Assembly: GCF_014931395.1 (NCBI RefSeq) | Contig: NZ_CP063120.1 | Location: 1,161,501-1,225,500 of the forward strand | Direction: 5' to 3' | Length of the DNA: 64,000 nucleotides | Origin: Haemophilus parainfluenzae | Lineage (GTDB): Bacteria; Pseudomonadota; Gammaproteobacteria; Enterobacterales; Pasteurellaceae | In this document: one piece after another, positions 8,882-16,394 of the stretch | Position numbering within the stretch: the first letter of the stretch is position 1 | Layout: each line of letters begins with the position of its first letter | Translations under genes and position numbers: made by a program | The notes under the pieces: generated by a model | What the model was told of the DNA's origin: nothing | Database searches by the model: none | What the model saw: only the letters and a program-made list of their open reading frames with translations

Positions 8882-9553
8882 ATGTTTTATGATTATCTTA
8901 CATTAATTGGACATGCAGCCCTAATGACCTTAGGGCTTGCTATTTGCTCGTTAATTGTCGGTTTATTGCTCAGTATTATTTTTACGGCTTTAGAAGCGAA
9001 TAAATATGTCTTTATTGCGAAACCAGTTTCTGTTGTGATCGCTTTATTGCGTGGTTTACCGGAAATCTTGGTGGTTCTACTGATTTATTTTGGTTCAACC
9101 CAAGTTGTGGAAATGCTGACGGGTGAGTATATCGAATTCAGCGCCTTTGGTTGTGGTGTATTTGCATTGTCTTTGATTTTTGCCTCTTATGCTTCACAAA
9201 CCTTACGTGGTGCGATCCAAGCTATTCCAAAAGGACAGTGGGAATCAGGTGCAGCATTAGGATTAAGCCGACCTTATACTTTCATTCATTTGATTATGCC
9301 GCAAGTATGGCGACACGCTTTACCAGGCTTAAGCAATCAATGGCTCGTGTTATTAAAAGATACGGCATTGGTGTCATTAATTGGTGTTGATGATTTAATG
9401 CGCCAGGCAGGATACATTAATACAAATACTCATGAACCTTTTACTTGGTATGGTATTGCTGCGTTGATTTATTTAGTGATTACGTTGATCAGCCAAGCGG
9501 GTATTCGCAAATTAGAATTACGTTTCACTCGATTTGAACGGGGAGTCGAATAA
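8882..9553 (+). CDS. artQ: Arginine ABC transporter permease
   Basis: A 223-residue inner-membrane permease of the His/Glu/Gln/Arg group with about five membrane segments. The EAA loop, involved in contact with the ATPase, is visible as [20 protein letters not shown] near residues 122-141. It starts 3 bp after artI and its stop overlaps the artM start by one base. With ArtM it forms the heterodimeric channel. Confidence 0.94.
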   Translation: MFYDYLTLIGHAALMTLGLAICSLIVGLLLSIIFTALEANKYVFIAKPVSVVIALLRGLPEILVVLLIYFGSTQVVEMLTGEYIEFSAFGCGVFALSLIFASYASQTLRGAIQAIPKGQWESGAALGLSRPYTFIHLIMPQVWRHALPGLSNQWLVLLKDTALVSLIGVDDLMRQAGYINTNTHEPFTWYGIAALIYLVITLISQAGIRKLELRFTRFERGVE

Positions 9554-10236
9554 TGTTTCAAGAGTATTTAGCAGTGATTGCTCAAGGCATTCCGACTAGC
9601 CTGTTGCTTACAGTCGTATCTTTGTTTATTGCCTTTTTCTTAGCATTGGGACTAACCTTCTTGCTTTCTATCGGCAATAAATTGGTGAAAAGTGCGGTCA
9701 ATTTATTCCTTGTTTTATTTACAGGGACCCCGCTTTTAGTGCAATTTTTCTTAATTTATGCAGGCCCTGGCCAATTCCAATGGTTGGTAGACAGTCCATT
9801 ATGGGGATTATTCTCCAACGCATGGTTCTGTGCAGCATTAGCTTTAGCATTGAATAGTGCCGCTTATTCAACCCAATTATTCCATGGGGCAGTAAAAGCG
9901 ATCTCTAAAGGTCAATGGGAAAGCTGTGCGGCATTAGGGTTAAGTCGTATGCAGACGTTAAAAATCTTAATTCCTTATGCGTTAAAGCGAGCACTTCCTT
10001 CTTATACCAATGAAATTATCTTGGTATTTAAAGGTACAGCGTTGGCTTCGACGATTACGATTATGGATATCATGGGATATGCACGCCAACTTTATGGAAC
10101 AGAATATGATGCACTGACTATCTATGGTATCGCAGGCGGTATTTACCTCATCATTACTGGTATTGCCACTTTATTACTCCGTCAGTTAGAAAATAAAGTG
10201 TTAGCATTTGAACGTATTGATACCGCCAAAGCATAA
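9553..10236 (+). CDS. artM: Arginine ABC transporter permease
   Basis: The second permease (227 residues), homologous to ArtQ. The EAA loop appears as SCAALGLSRMQTLKILIPYA about residues 119-138, and hydrophobic segments fill the rest. An uptake core AAGTGCGGTCA lies inside the gene at about 9690. Last gene of the operon, followed at once by an uptake core and terminator. Confidence 0.94.
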   Translation: MFQEYLAVIAQGIPTSLLLTVVSLFIAFFLALGLTFLLSIGNKLVKSAVNLFLVLFTGTPLLVQFFLIYAGPGQFQWLVDSPLWGLFSNAWFCAALALALNSAAYSTQLFHGAVKAISKGQWESCAALGLSRMQTLKILIPYALKRALPSYTNEIILVFKGTALASTITIMDIMGYARQLYGTEYDALTIYGIAGGIYLIITGIATLLLRQLENKVLAFERIDTAKA

Positions 10237-10257
10237 AGTGCGGTCAAAAATAGAGAC

Positions 10258-10290
10258 AAATCGGGCAGTTTAAAAATTGCCCGATTTTTT
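10258..10290 (+). terminator. Terminator of artPIQM
   Basis: Arms AAATCGGGCA (10258-10267) and TGCCCGATTT (10278-10287) form a perfect 10-bp stem that ends in a T run. Confidence 0.9.
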
Positions 10291-10328
10291 ATATGATTAA
10301 AGAAAATATTTCTATTTATGAGGCAATT

Positions 10329-11282
10329 ATGTCCGAATCATCTTCCCTAAAATTCCACCTCGAACTATTACGTTTAATTCCGAAAAACTATTCCATCAGC
10401 TCATTAGAACTGCGAGAAAAATTGCTCGCATTAGGTATTGAGCGTGATTTGCGCAGTATTCAGCGTGCATTGAATACATTATGTGAGCAGTTTGAAATTG
10501 ATTGCAATACCAATGATAAACCCTATAGCTATCGTTGGAAGCCTGATGCAAAAGGGTTGGATATGCCAATTTTAAATGAACAGCAATCATTAGTGTTGAT
10601 GCTGGCAAAACAATATTTAACCGGTATTTTACCAACCAATATTATGCAGTCGATGGACGGTTTTTTTAAACAGGCAGAATATAATTTAGCTTATGGCAAA
10701 AATCAGAAAAAGGAAGCCTCTGAATGGTTGAATAAAGCGGGGATTGCTCCAACTAGCCAGCCATTATTACCTGCAAAGATTGATCCTGAAGTATTTAATA
10801 AAGTAAGTATTGCTCTTTATCATAATAAATACATTAACATGAGCTATCGTAAGAATGATGGAAATATACGTGATGCTCAAGTTAAACCTCTTGCATTAGT
10901 GCAACAAGGACCAAGTACTTATTTGGTAGTTCAATATGAGAGTGGGGCGATTAGACATCTTGCATTACATCGATTTATTTCAGTTAATGTCAGTACGATG
11001 CAATTTGAACGCCCGAAATTTAGTCTAAAAATGCATATTGAAAGCCAAAACTTTGGTTTCAGTTCGGGTAAGAAAATTCGCCTAACTTTCCGTATTGATA
11101 AAGAAACAGGTAGATTTTTGACAGAAACGCCATTATCAACTGATCAAACAGTAAAAGATTATGGCTCTGAATATGAAATTTCAGCGACCGTGATTGAGAG
11201 CGCCATGCTGGAGTGGTGGATTGCCCATTTTGGTGAAGATTACCAAGAAATTGACCGCACTTATTTAGACAAAAATACCTAA
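10329..11282 (+). CDS. WYL-domain transcriptional regulator
   Basis: A 317-residue regulator: winged helix-turn-helix at about residues 8-70 (including ERDLRSIQRALNTL as the likely recognition region), WYL domain at about 150-240 (VKPLALVQQGPSTYLVVQY...HRF pattern) and a C-terminal WCX-like domain about 245-317. This architecture matches defence-associated regulators such as BrxR and CapW. I chose ATG 10329 (preceded by GAGG) over ATG 10293, which lies directly against the artM terminator. It is the first gene of the accessory island, and a shared inverted repeat precedes each of the three transcription units that follow, making it the best candidate for their regulator. No copy of the repeat lies before its own gene. 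Ligand and sign of regulation are unknown. Confidence 0.88.
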   Translation: MSESSSLKFHLELLRLIPKNYSISSLELREKLLALGIERDLRSIQRALNTLCEQFEIDCNTNDKPYSYRWKPDAKGLDMPILNEQQSLVLMLAKQYLTGILPTNIMQSMDGFFKQAEYNLAYGKNQKKEASEWLNKAGIAPTSQPLLPAKIDPEVFNKVSIALYHNKYINMSYRKNDGNIRDAQVKPLALVQQGPSTYLVVQYESGAIRHLALHRFISVNVSTMQFERPKFSLKMHIESQNFGFSSGKKIRLTFRIDKETGRFLTETPLSTDQTVKDYGSEYEISATVIESAMLEWWIAHFGEDYQEIDRTYLDKNT

Positions 11283-11313
11283 CGACATGAATTGTCGCTT
11301 CATCTTTTATCAT
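11280..11313 (+). promoter_or_regulatory. Island operator 1 plus -10 box
   Basis: The inverted repeat CGACA-N5-TGTCG lies at 11283-11297 inside the longer conserved string TAACGACA-N4-TTGTCGC (11280-11298). Exactly 10 nt after TTGTCG is TATCAT (11308-11313), a -10-like hexamer; the HAD gene starts at 11341. The same layout occurs at 14452 and 19609. Confidence 0.75.
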
Positions 11314-11340
11314 TAAGCCATCAACATAGAGGGCATTAAA

Positions 11341-12231
11341 ATGAAGAAAATTGTTTATATTGATATGGATAATGTGATGGTTGATTTTCCGTCGGGTATT
11401 GCAAAATTAGATGAGAAAACCAAGCAAGAGTATGAAGGTCGATATGATGAGGTTGAGGGCATTTTTAGCTTAATGGAACCCATGCCAAACGCGATTTCTG
11501 CCGTCCATAAATTGATGAAGAAATATCATATTTACGCACTTTCTACCGCTCCTTGGCATAATCCATCCGCTTGGAGCGATAAAGTAAAATGGATCCAGCA
11601 TTATTTCGGCGAAGAAAAAGGCTCAGCATTATACAAGCGGTTAATTTTATCTCACCATAAAAACTTAAACCAAGGCGATTATTTAATTGATGATCGCACT
11701 AAAAATGGGGCGGATAAATTCGAAGGTAAACACTTACATTTTGGTACTGAACAATTTGCTAACTGGAACTGCGTACTATCTTATTTGGACTGTGGCCCTT
11801 TTACGCCAAGTGATATTTTGCAAGATTGCTTGAAAAAGCCAGCAGCCCTCGTGCAAGTTGAAAATGAGGAGCAAAGCCGAATCATTGGTGCTTTTGCCGA
11901 TCGTTATAAATGGCAAGTGTTTAATTTGGCATGTGTTTATGCGGATGAAACAGCAACTGAACACAAAACGGTCTATTTAATTATCAGCCCTTATCTCAGT
12001 GATGAATTTAAAATGCGTATTGAAGCAATGAGTGCCCATATTCAAGCCGAATATGACGAGTTATTACGCTCAAAATCACAGCTAAAACAATATTTCCAAC
12101 GCCTTTCAGATAAGCCATTCTTGCACATTGAAAGCTATGCTTATCAACCCCTTTATAAAGCAGGGAATATTTTTGGCATGATGGCTAGAGATAGACAGAT
12201 TGATGAAATTTTAGAAGAAAAAGGAGCCTGA
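11341..12231 (+). CDS. HAD-family 5'-nucleotidase-like protein with extra C-terminal domain
   Basis: A 296-residue protein. Residues 1-150 resemble the cytosolic 5'(3')-deoxyribonucleotidase (NT5C) branch of HAD phosphatases: catalytic motif Asp8-Met-Asp10-Asn-Val, motif II in the LSTAPWHNPSAWSDKVKW region near 67-84, and the acidic YLIDDRTKNG near 113-122. Residues about 155-296 form a second region I do not recognise, with an ALVQVENEEQSRI start and a long predicted helix near 225-250. It is probably a nucleotide phosphatase; the substrate is unknown. It starts an operon with a SIR2 gene 3 bp downstream. RBS GAGGGC. Confidence 0.72.
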   Translation: MKKIVYIDMDNVMVDFPSGIAKLDEKTKQEYEGRYDEVEGIFSLMEPMPNAISAVHKLMKKYHIYALSTAPWHNPSAWSDKVKWIQHYFGEEKGSALYKRLILSHHKNLNQGDYLIDDRTKNGADKFEGKHLHFGTEQFANWNCVLSYLDCGPFTPSDILQDCLKKPAALVQVENEEQSRIIGAFADRYKWQVFNLACVYADETATEHKTVYLIISPYLSDEFKMRIEAMSAHIQAEYDELLRSKSQLKQYFQRLSDKPFLHIESYAYQPLYKAGNIFGMMARDRQIDEILEEKGA

Positions 12232-12234
12232 AAA

Positions 12235-12945
12235 ATGACGGCGAAAAATAAACCAATTTGCGTGGTATTAACTGGGGCAGGAATTAGTGCCGAAAGTGGT
12301 ATTCCTACTTTTAGAGCGGAAGATGGCTTGTGGGCTGGGCATAAAGTAGAGGAAGTTTGCACACCTGAAGCCTTAAAGAAAAACCGAGCAAAAGTATTAG
12401 AGTTTTATAATGAACGACGTCGTAATGCTCAAGCGGCAGAACCTAATGCAGCACATTTGGCTTTGGTTGAATTGGAAGCGTTTTATGAAGTTCATATAAT
12501 CACTCAAAACGTGGATGATTTACATGAGCGAGCAGGAAGTACTAACGTACTCCATTTACATGGTGAATTGAATAAAGCTCGCAGCAGTTTTAATACCGAT
12601 TACATTGTTCCATGTTTGGGCGATCAATTATTAGAGGATAAGGATAATCACGGTCATCCAATGCGTCCACATATAGTCTTTTTTGGGGAAAATGTACCCA
12701 TGTTTCCTAAAGCAGAAAAGTTAGTGAAAAAGGCAGATATTGTGATTGTTATTGGCACTTCATTACAAGTTTATCCTGCTAATGGATTGGTAAATCTCGC
12801 TCCATATGGTTCACTTATCTATTTGATCGATCCTAATCCCAATACAGGATTTGTCCGTAAGAAAGTGACTGCAATCAAAGAAAAAGCGGGTGAGGGCGTA
12901 CCGAAAGTGGTCGCCGAGTTATTGGATAAAATTAAAAAATCATAG
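12235..12945 (+). CDS. SIR2-family NAD-dependent protein (zinc-less sirtuin)
   Basis: A 236-residue sirtuin-fold protein. NAD-binding motifs are clear: GAGISAESGIPTFR near residues 14-27, TQNVDDLHERAGS near 86-98, HLHGEL (catalytic His) near 103-108 and IGTSLQVYPAN near 177-187. The four zinc-ribbon cysteines of ordinary CobB proteins are absent; only scattered single cysteines occur. It likely hydrolyses NAD or deacylates proteins; which one cannot be told. It lies 3 bp after the HAD nucleotidase gene, suggesting linked nucleotide/NAD chemistry. A second, zinc-containing sirtuin is encoded at 14760. Confidence 0.85.
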   Translation: MTAKNKPICVVLTGAGISAESGIPTFRAEDGLWAGHKVEEVCTPEALKKNRAKVLEFYNERRRNAQAAEPNAAHLALVELEAFYEVHIITQNVDDLHERAGSTNVLHLHGELNKARSSFNTDYIVPCLGDQLLEDKDNHGHPMRPHIVFFGENVPMFPKAEKLVKKADIVIVIGTSLQVYPANGLVNLAPYGSLIYLIDPNPNTGFVRKKVTAIKEKAGEGVPKVVAELLDKIKKS

Positions 12946-13023
12946 AAAATCGACCGCACTTTTTACATAAATAATAAGTTTTGTATCGCTATACTACATA
13001 ACTGATGAATTAACGGGAAACAT

Positions 13024-13518
13024 ATGCACCCAGTAATTGAATTTTATTTAGAACAAAGAAAAAGCCAGCATAATTTATCTTTGCAAGATATGTGGGCAAT
13101 GCCCAAAAGAATGATTGGTGATGCTTATTTATATATTCCTTGGCTTTTACCTGTCACTGAAAGTTCCAAATGGAATCGTTCAGTACCAGTTTTTAATGAA
13201 GAAGATCTGGCTATTTTTATTGGAGATGAAGCAATTCAAAATAAATATTTACATTCTATTGATTTTATTTTGGATTATTTCAGTTTATACCGTGAATGCA
13301 ATCAAATTTTCCCTAAATCAGAATTAACGGAGCGAAAAGTTTGGCTACGGAATATTGGGCATGAAAGTAAGAAAATTTCTCGCATCATTCGTAGTTTAAA
13401 TTATTGCGGCCATCCAGAACTAGCCAAAAGTTTACAACAACTGGCGATAAAACTAGGTCAAGAAAAAGGTGTAATTCAAGAAGAAACCATAGGGATTTGG
13501 ACGAATCTACTTAAATAA
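13024..13518 (+). CDS. OGFr-like conserved-region protein, function unknown
   Basis: A 164-residue protein without signal peptide or membrane segment. Residues about 25-90 (GDAYLYIPWLLPVTESSKWN, then acidic FNEEDLAIF and DFILDYFSL) fit the pattern of the opioid growth factor receptor conserved region found in assorted bacterial hypothetical proteins (YIQWLFP...S..N...). That similarity is by eye and says nothing firm about function. It is 78 bp after the SIR2 gene and 13 bp before the next gene, with which it is probably co-transcribed; an uptake core (12951) lies in the gap before it. Base composition is AT-richer than the flanking core genes. Confidence 0.6.
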   Translation: MHPVIEFYLEQRKSQHNLSLQDMWAMPKRMIGDAYLYIPWLLPVTESSKWNRSVPVFNEEDLAIFIGDEAIQNKYLHSIDFILDYFSLYRECNQIFPKSELTERKVWLRNIGHESKKISRIIRSLNYCGHPELAKSLQQLAIKLGQEKGVIQEETIGIWTNLLK

Positions 13519-13531
13519 TGAGGATAGAATA

Positions 13532-14248
13532 ATGGTAACAGATGAATTTAGAAAAATAGCGGTATCTTTTGCTGGGGGCGATGGTGGAAATCCTAAGTCT
13601 GAAGTATGGTTTTGCGGGCTAGAATGGGGAATTGGTGATGAAGCTTCTCCTGATGATTTTTATGAGAAATTTAGTTTAAGCCCGAAATTAATACCGCATT
13701 CTTGGATAGAGGATGATTTTGATGGTAGTTGGACTACTCAATATAATCGGAAAATATGTTGGTTTTTGTGGTACTACTACAATTTAGATTGGAAAAATGG
13801 AGAAAGTACGGACCATTTTGTTAGAACATACAATGTGCTTTACCCACAAGGTATTGGTTTCAAGTTAAATATGTTACCAATCAATTTTAAAAATAGAGCA
13901 TCGATTAAATGGAATGAACAATTTATTAAGATGACTGGATTTGAAACATTCGATGAATATAGAGAGTGGTGCGTTCAAAATCGCGGTGCTTTTTATCGTC
14001 AACTTATAGATGAATGTAATCCTAAAGTTATTATTTGCACAGGAGTCACTGAAAAAGATAACTTCTTTAAGTTTTTTACTGGAGAAGCTTTATATGAAAC
14101 TAAAGCATTGGAAGAATTTAATATCTTCTATCGCAAGTATAATGATACTTTAATTTGTGTTTGCCCATTTTTTGGTGGCCCAAGTGGTATTAATTCTTAC
14201 GATAAAATGGAAGCATTAGTGGAGTCAGTAAAAGAATTATGTAAATAA
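13532..14248 (+). CDS. Unknown protein, possibly uracil-DNA-glycosylase-like fold
   Basis: A 238-residue soluble protein I do not recognise with certainty. It opens with a beta strand and glycine turn (EVWFCGLEWGIGDEA, about residues 25-39), has a central aromatic-rich region, a second strand VIICTGVTEKDNF (about 169-181), and near the end LICVCPFFGGPSGINSYDKM. This strand/loop layout is reminiscent of uracil-DNA glycosylase-like folds, but the catalytic residues cannot be assigned. Coupled to the upstream OGFr-like gene (13 bp). AT-rich and without an uptake core, consistent with acquisition. Confidence 0.55.
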   Translation: MVTDEFRKIAVSFAGGDGGNPKSEVWFCGLEWGIGDEASPDDFYEKFSLSPKLIPHSWIEDDFDGSWTTQYNRKICWFLWYYYNLDWKNGESTDHFVRTYNVLYPQGIGFKLNMLPINFKNRASIKWNEQFIKMTGFETFDEYREWCVQNRGAFYRQLIDECNPKVIICTGVTEKDNFFKFFTGEALYETKALEEFNIFYRKYNDTLICVCPFFGGPSGINSYDKMEALVESVKELCK

Positions 14249-14272
14249 TTTTTTTTTAAGTTTAACGTTGAT

Positions 14273-14304
14273 AGATAAATAGCGACTTTGGTCGCTATTT
14301 ATCT
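14273..14304 (+). terminator. Terminator-like 14-bp hairpin ending the first island operon
   Basis: AGATAAATAGCGAC (14273-14286) pairs perfectly with GTCGCTATTTATCT (14291-14304) around the loop TTTG. The trailing T run is short, so efficiency is uncertain. The right arm overlaps the end of the remnant on the other strand. Confidence 0.65.
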
Positions 14305-14447
14305 TTCTTAAGTATGTGCATATCTTGGTAAACTACTGAGAAATCCTCGGTAGTTAAATAGTCATCAAGCTTAGCTTTATTAAAAATATTTTTAAAGTGT
14401 AGGCAGATATTATCTGAACCAGTCCTAAAAATAACCGCTTGTAATAT
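14295..14447 (-). pseudogene. Remnant resembling the N-terminal domain of RhuM-type virulence proteins
   Basis: On the minus strand a 50-residue open stretch without a start ends at TAG 14297-14295. Its centre (NICLHFKNIFNKAKLDD) matches by eye the NIT-LHIKNI-KEGELDE segment of RhuM/Fic-associated N-terminal domains. An upstream in-frame stop (14450-14448) and the short length indicate a decayed fragment. It fills most of the only gap over 300 bp (14249-14562); the remainder holds a hairpin and island operator 2. Confidence 0.4.
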
Positions 14448-14451
14448 TCAC

Positions 14452-14485
14452 TAACGACACGCATTGTCGCTCTCCTCCCTATAAT
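14452..14485 (+). promoter_or_regulatory. Island operator 2 plus -10 box
   Basis: TAACGACA-N4-TTGTCGC (14452-14470) contains CGACA (14455-14459) and TGTCG (14465-14469). A perfect TATAAT (14480-14485) begins 10 nt after TTGTCG. It drives the operon starting at 14563. No good -35 hexamer is seen, because the repeat occupies that position. Confidence 0.8.
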
Positions 14486-14562
14486 TTTTCCATAAAAGAG
14501 AGTTTTTTACCTCTTACAACACGCTTAAGCCCTTTTTATAGAAACAACACAGGAGAAAACTT

Positions 14563-14763
14563 ATGGCAATGAAAGTCACTTTTAAACGAGATCCGCTTTT
14601 TGAGGATGTAAAAAAATTCGTGCAACAAGAAAAATTTACATCTGGTTCACGGATTCAACGCAAATTTAGTTTAGGCTTTAATCGAGCTGCGAGAATTGTA
14701 GAACAACTAGAAGAAGCAGGCGTTATTTCATCAATGAAAAATGGACAGAGAAAAGTATTATGA
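14563..14763 (+). CDS. Free-standing FtsK gamma-type winged-helix protein
   Basis: A 66-residue protein that is almost entirely an FtsK gamma domain: DPLFEDVKKFVQQEKF, then RIQRKFSLGFNRAARIVEQLEEAGVI, matching the DNA-reading winged helix found at the C-terminus of FtsK translocases. No FtsK motor is attached. Such a free domain may bind DNA as a small regulator or mimic FtsK. RBS AGGAGA is 9 nt before the ATG. The stop overlaps the SIR2 start (ATGA, 14760-14763), so it is translationally coupled to that gene. Confidence 0.85.
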   Translation: MAMKVTFKRDPLFEDVKKFVQQEKFTSGSRIQRKFSLGFNRAARIVEQLEEAGVISSMKNGQRKVL

Positions 14764-15605
14764 AAAATGACTTAAATTATGCAGTGGAACTTATCCATAA
14801 GGCTGATGGCATTTTAATTACTGCTGGTGCAGGAATGAGTGTGGATTCAGGTTTGCCGGATTTTAGAAGTGTCGGCGGGTTTTGGAATGCTTACCCAATG
14901 TTTAAAGGGCAAAATATCAATTTCCAAGATATTGCGACGCCATTGGCTTATGAAACCCATCAAGAGTTAGCTTATTGGTTTTATGGGCATCGTTTATTGC
15001 AATATCGCGCAACAATCCCGCATGAGGGCTACCAAATTTTAAAACGTTGGGCAGAAAGCAAACCGCATGGTTATTTTGTTTTTACAAGTAATGTAGATGG
15101 GCATTTTCAGAAGGCGGGGTTTGAAGAAGGGCGCATTTATGAAGTGCATGGCACACTAGAGCGTTTGCAGTGTGCGCATAATTGCCGCGATTTAAGTTGG
15201 TCAGCAAAAGAATTTCAACCTGTGGTGGATAACGAAAAGTTGCGCTTATTGAGTGAGCCGCCTCGTTGCCCTTATTGTCAGCGTTTGGCAAGACAAAATG
15301 TGCTTATGTTTGACGATTATTTTTACAGCAGTAATTATCAAAATTTAAAACGAAATAAGCTCGATTTATGGCTAAAAGAAGTGCAAAATCTCGTCGTCAT
15401 CGAACTGGGGGCAGGGAAAGCCATTCCAACTGTGCGTCGATTTTCTGAGCGTACGGCGAAAGCAAAAAAGGGCGGACTTATCCGTATTAACCCGCAAGAT
15501 GCAGGCGTGCCGAAAATGCACTTTTTAAGTCTAGAAATGAAGGCGTTAGATGCGCTAAAAGCGATTGATAACCTTCTAAATCCTTCTCAACAAGCGGTTG
15601 AATAA
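14760..15605 (+). CDS. SIR2-family NAD-dependent protein (zinc-ribbon sirtuin)
   Basis: A 281-residue sirtuin: GAGMSVDSGLPDFR near residues 23-36, the NAD/substrate loop TSNVDGHFQKAGF near 108-120, catalytic His in the YEVHGTLE segment near 126-133, and two cysteine pairs (CAHNC near 138 and CPYC near 170) forming a zinc ribbon. It differs clearly from the zinc-less sirtuin at 12235. It is predicted to be a protein deacylase/ADP-ribose-producing enzyme; substrate unknown. Overlaps the FtsK-gamma gene by 4 bp and the phosphatase gene by 1 bp, implying a tightly coupled operon. Confidence 0.87.
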   Translation: MKNDLNYAVELIHKADGILITAGAGMSVDSGLPDFRSVGGFWNAYPMFKGQNINFQDIATPLAYETHQELAYWFYGHRLLQYRATIPHEGYQILKRWAESKPHGYFVFTSNVDGHFQKAGFEEGRIYEVHGTLERLQCAHNCRDLSWSAKEFQPVVDNEKLRLLSEPPRCPYCQRLARQNVLMFDDYFYSSNYQNLKRNKLDLWLKEVQNLVVIELGAGKAIPTVRRFSERTAKAKKGGLIRINPQDAGVPKMHFLSLEMKALDALKAIDNLLNPSQQAVE

Positions 15606-16357
15606 TGGAAAATTTTTGTGAAATTACCTTCTGCCAACAAATTGGCAGCAACAAGCGACACAATCAAGATGCCCTTTTTAATGGCGAGGCGGTGTTTCAA
15701 TATAAACTCAAAACGGCTGAAAAACGCCTTGAAAACCGACCGCACTTTATTGTGGGCGTGGCAGACGGTATTTCCAATAGTAACCGACCTGAAAAAGCGA
15801 GCAAGTTGGCTATGCAGTTATTAAGCCAAATGGAAAGTATAAGTCGTCAAACGATCTACGATTTACAATCCAGTTTATCAGCAGAATTAGCGGAGGATTA
15901 TTTTGGCGCAGCAACCACTTTTGTGGCGGCTGAAATTGATCAAATGACCCGTAAAGCCAAAATTCTCAGCGTAGGCGATAGCCGTGCTTATTTAATTGAC
16001 GCTCAAGGAAAATGGCAACAAATCACACAAGATCATTCAATTCTTTCTGAATTGTTAGCTGATTTCCCCGATAAAAAAGAAGAAGATTTTGCCACGATTT
16101 ATGGCGGTGTTTCTTCTTGTTTAGTCGCGGATTATTCTGAATTCCAAGATAAAATTTTTTATCAAGAAATTGAAATTCAGCAAGGGGAAAGTTTATTACT
16201 GTGTTCTGATGGATTAACAGATGGGCTTTCTGCTGAAGTAAGAGAAAAGATTTGGAAACAATATGATAATGATAAATCTAGATTGACGGTATATCGTAAA
16301 TTAATTGAGAAACAAAGGTTTTATGATGATTTGTCGGTTATAATCTGTACGTTTTGA
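15605..16357 (+). CDS. PP2C-family protein phosphatase
   Basis: A 250-residue PPM/PP2C phosphatase for phospho-Ser/Thr, probably cytoplasmic. Metal-binding and core motifs are visible: HNQDAL near residues 18-23, VGVADGIS near 49-56, ILSVGDSRAYLID near 119-131, LLLCSDGLTDGL near 198-209 and YDDLSVIIC near the C-terminus. No partner kinase is encoded in the window. The ATG overlaps the SIR2 stop by one base. An uptake core (ACCGCACTTT) lies in the gene near 15740. Confidence 0.88.
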   Translation: MENFCEITFCQQIGSNKRHNQDALFNGEAVFQYKLKTAEKRLENRPHFIVGVADGISNSNRPEKASKLAMQLLSQMESISRQTIYDLQSSLSAELAEDYFGAATTFVAAEIDQMTRKAKILSVGDSRAYLIDAQGKWQQITQDHSILSELLADFPDKKEEDFATIYGGVSSCLVADYSEFQDKIFYQEIEIQQGESLLLCSDGLTDGLSAEVREKIWKQYDNDKSRLTVYRKLIEKQRFYDDLSVIICTF

Positions 16358-16394
16358 TTTATGTTTAAAAATATTCTAAGGAACCTTAATTATT

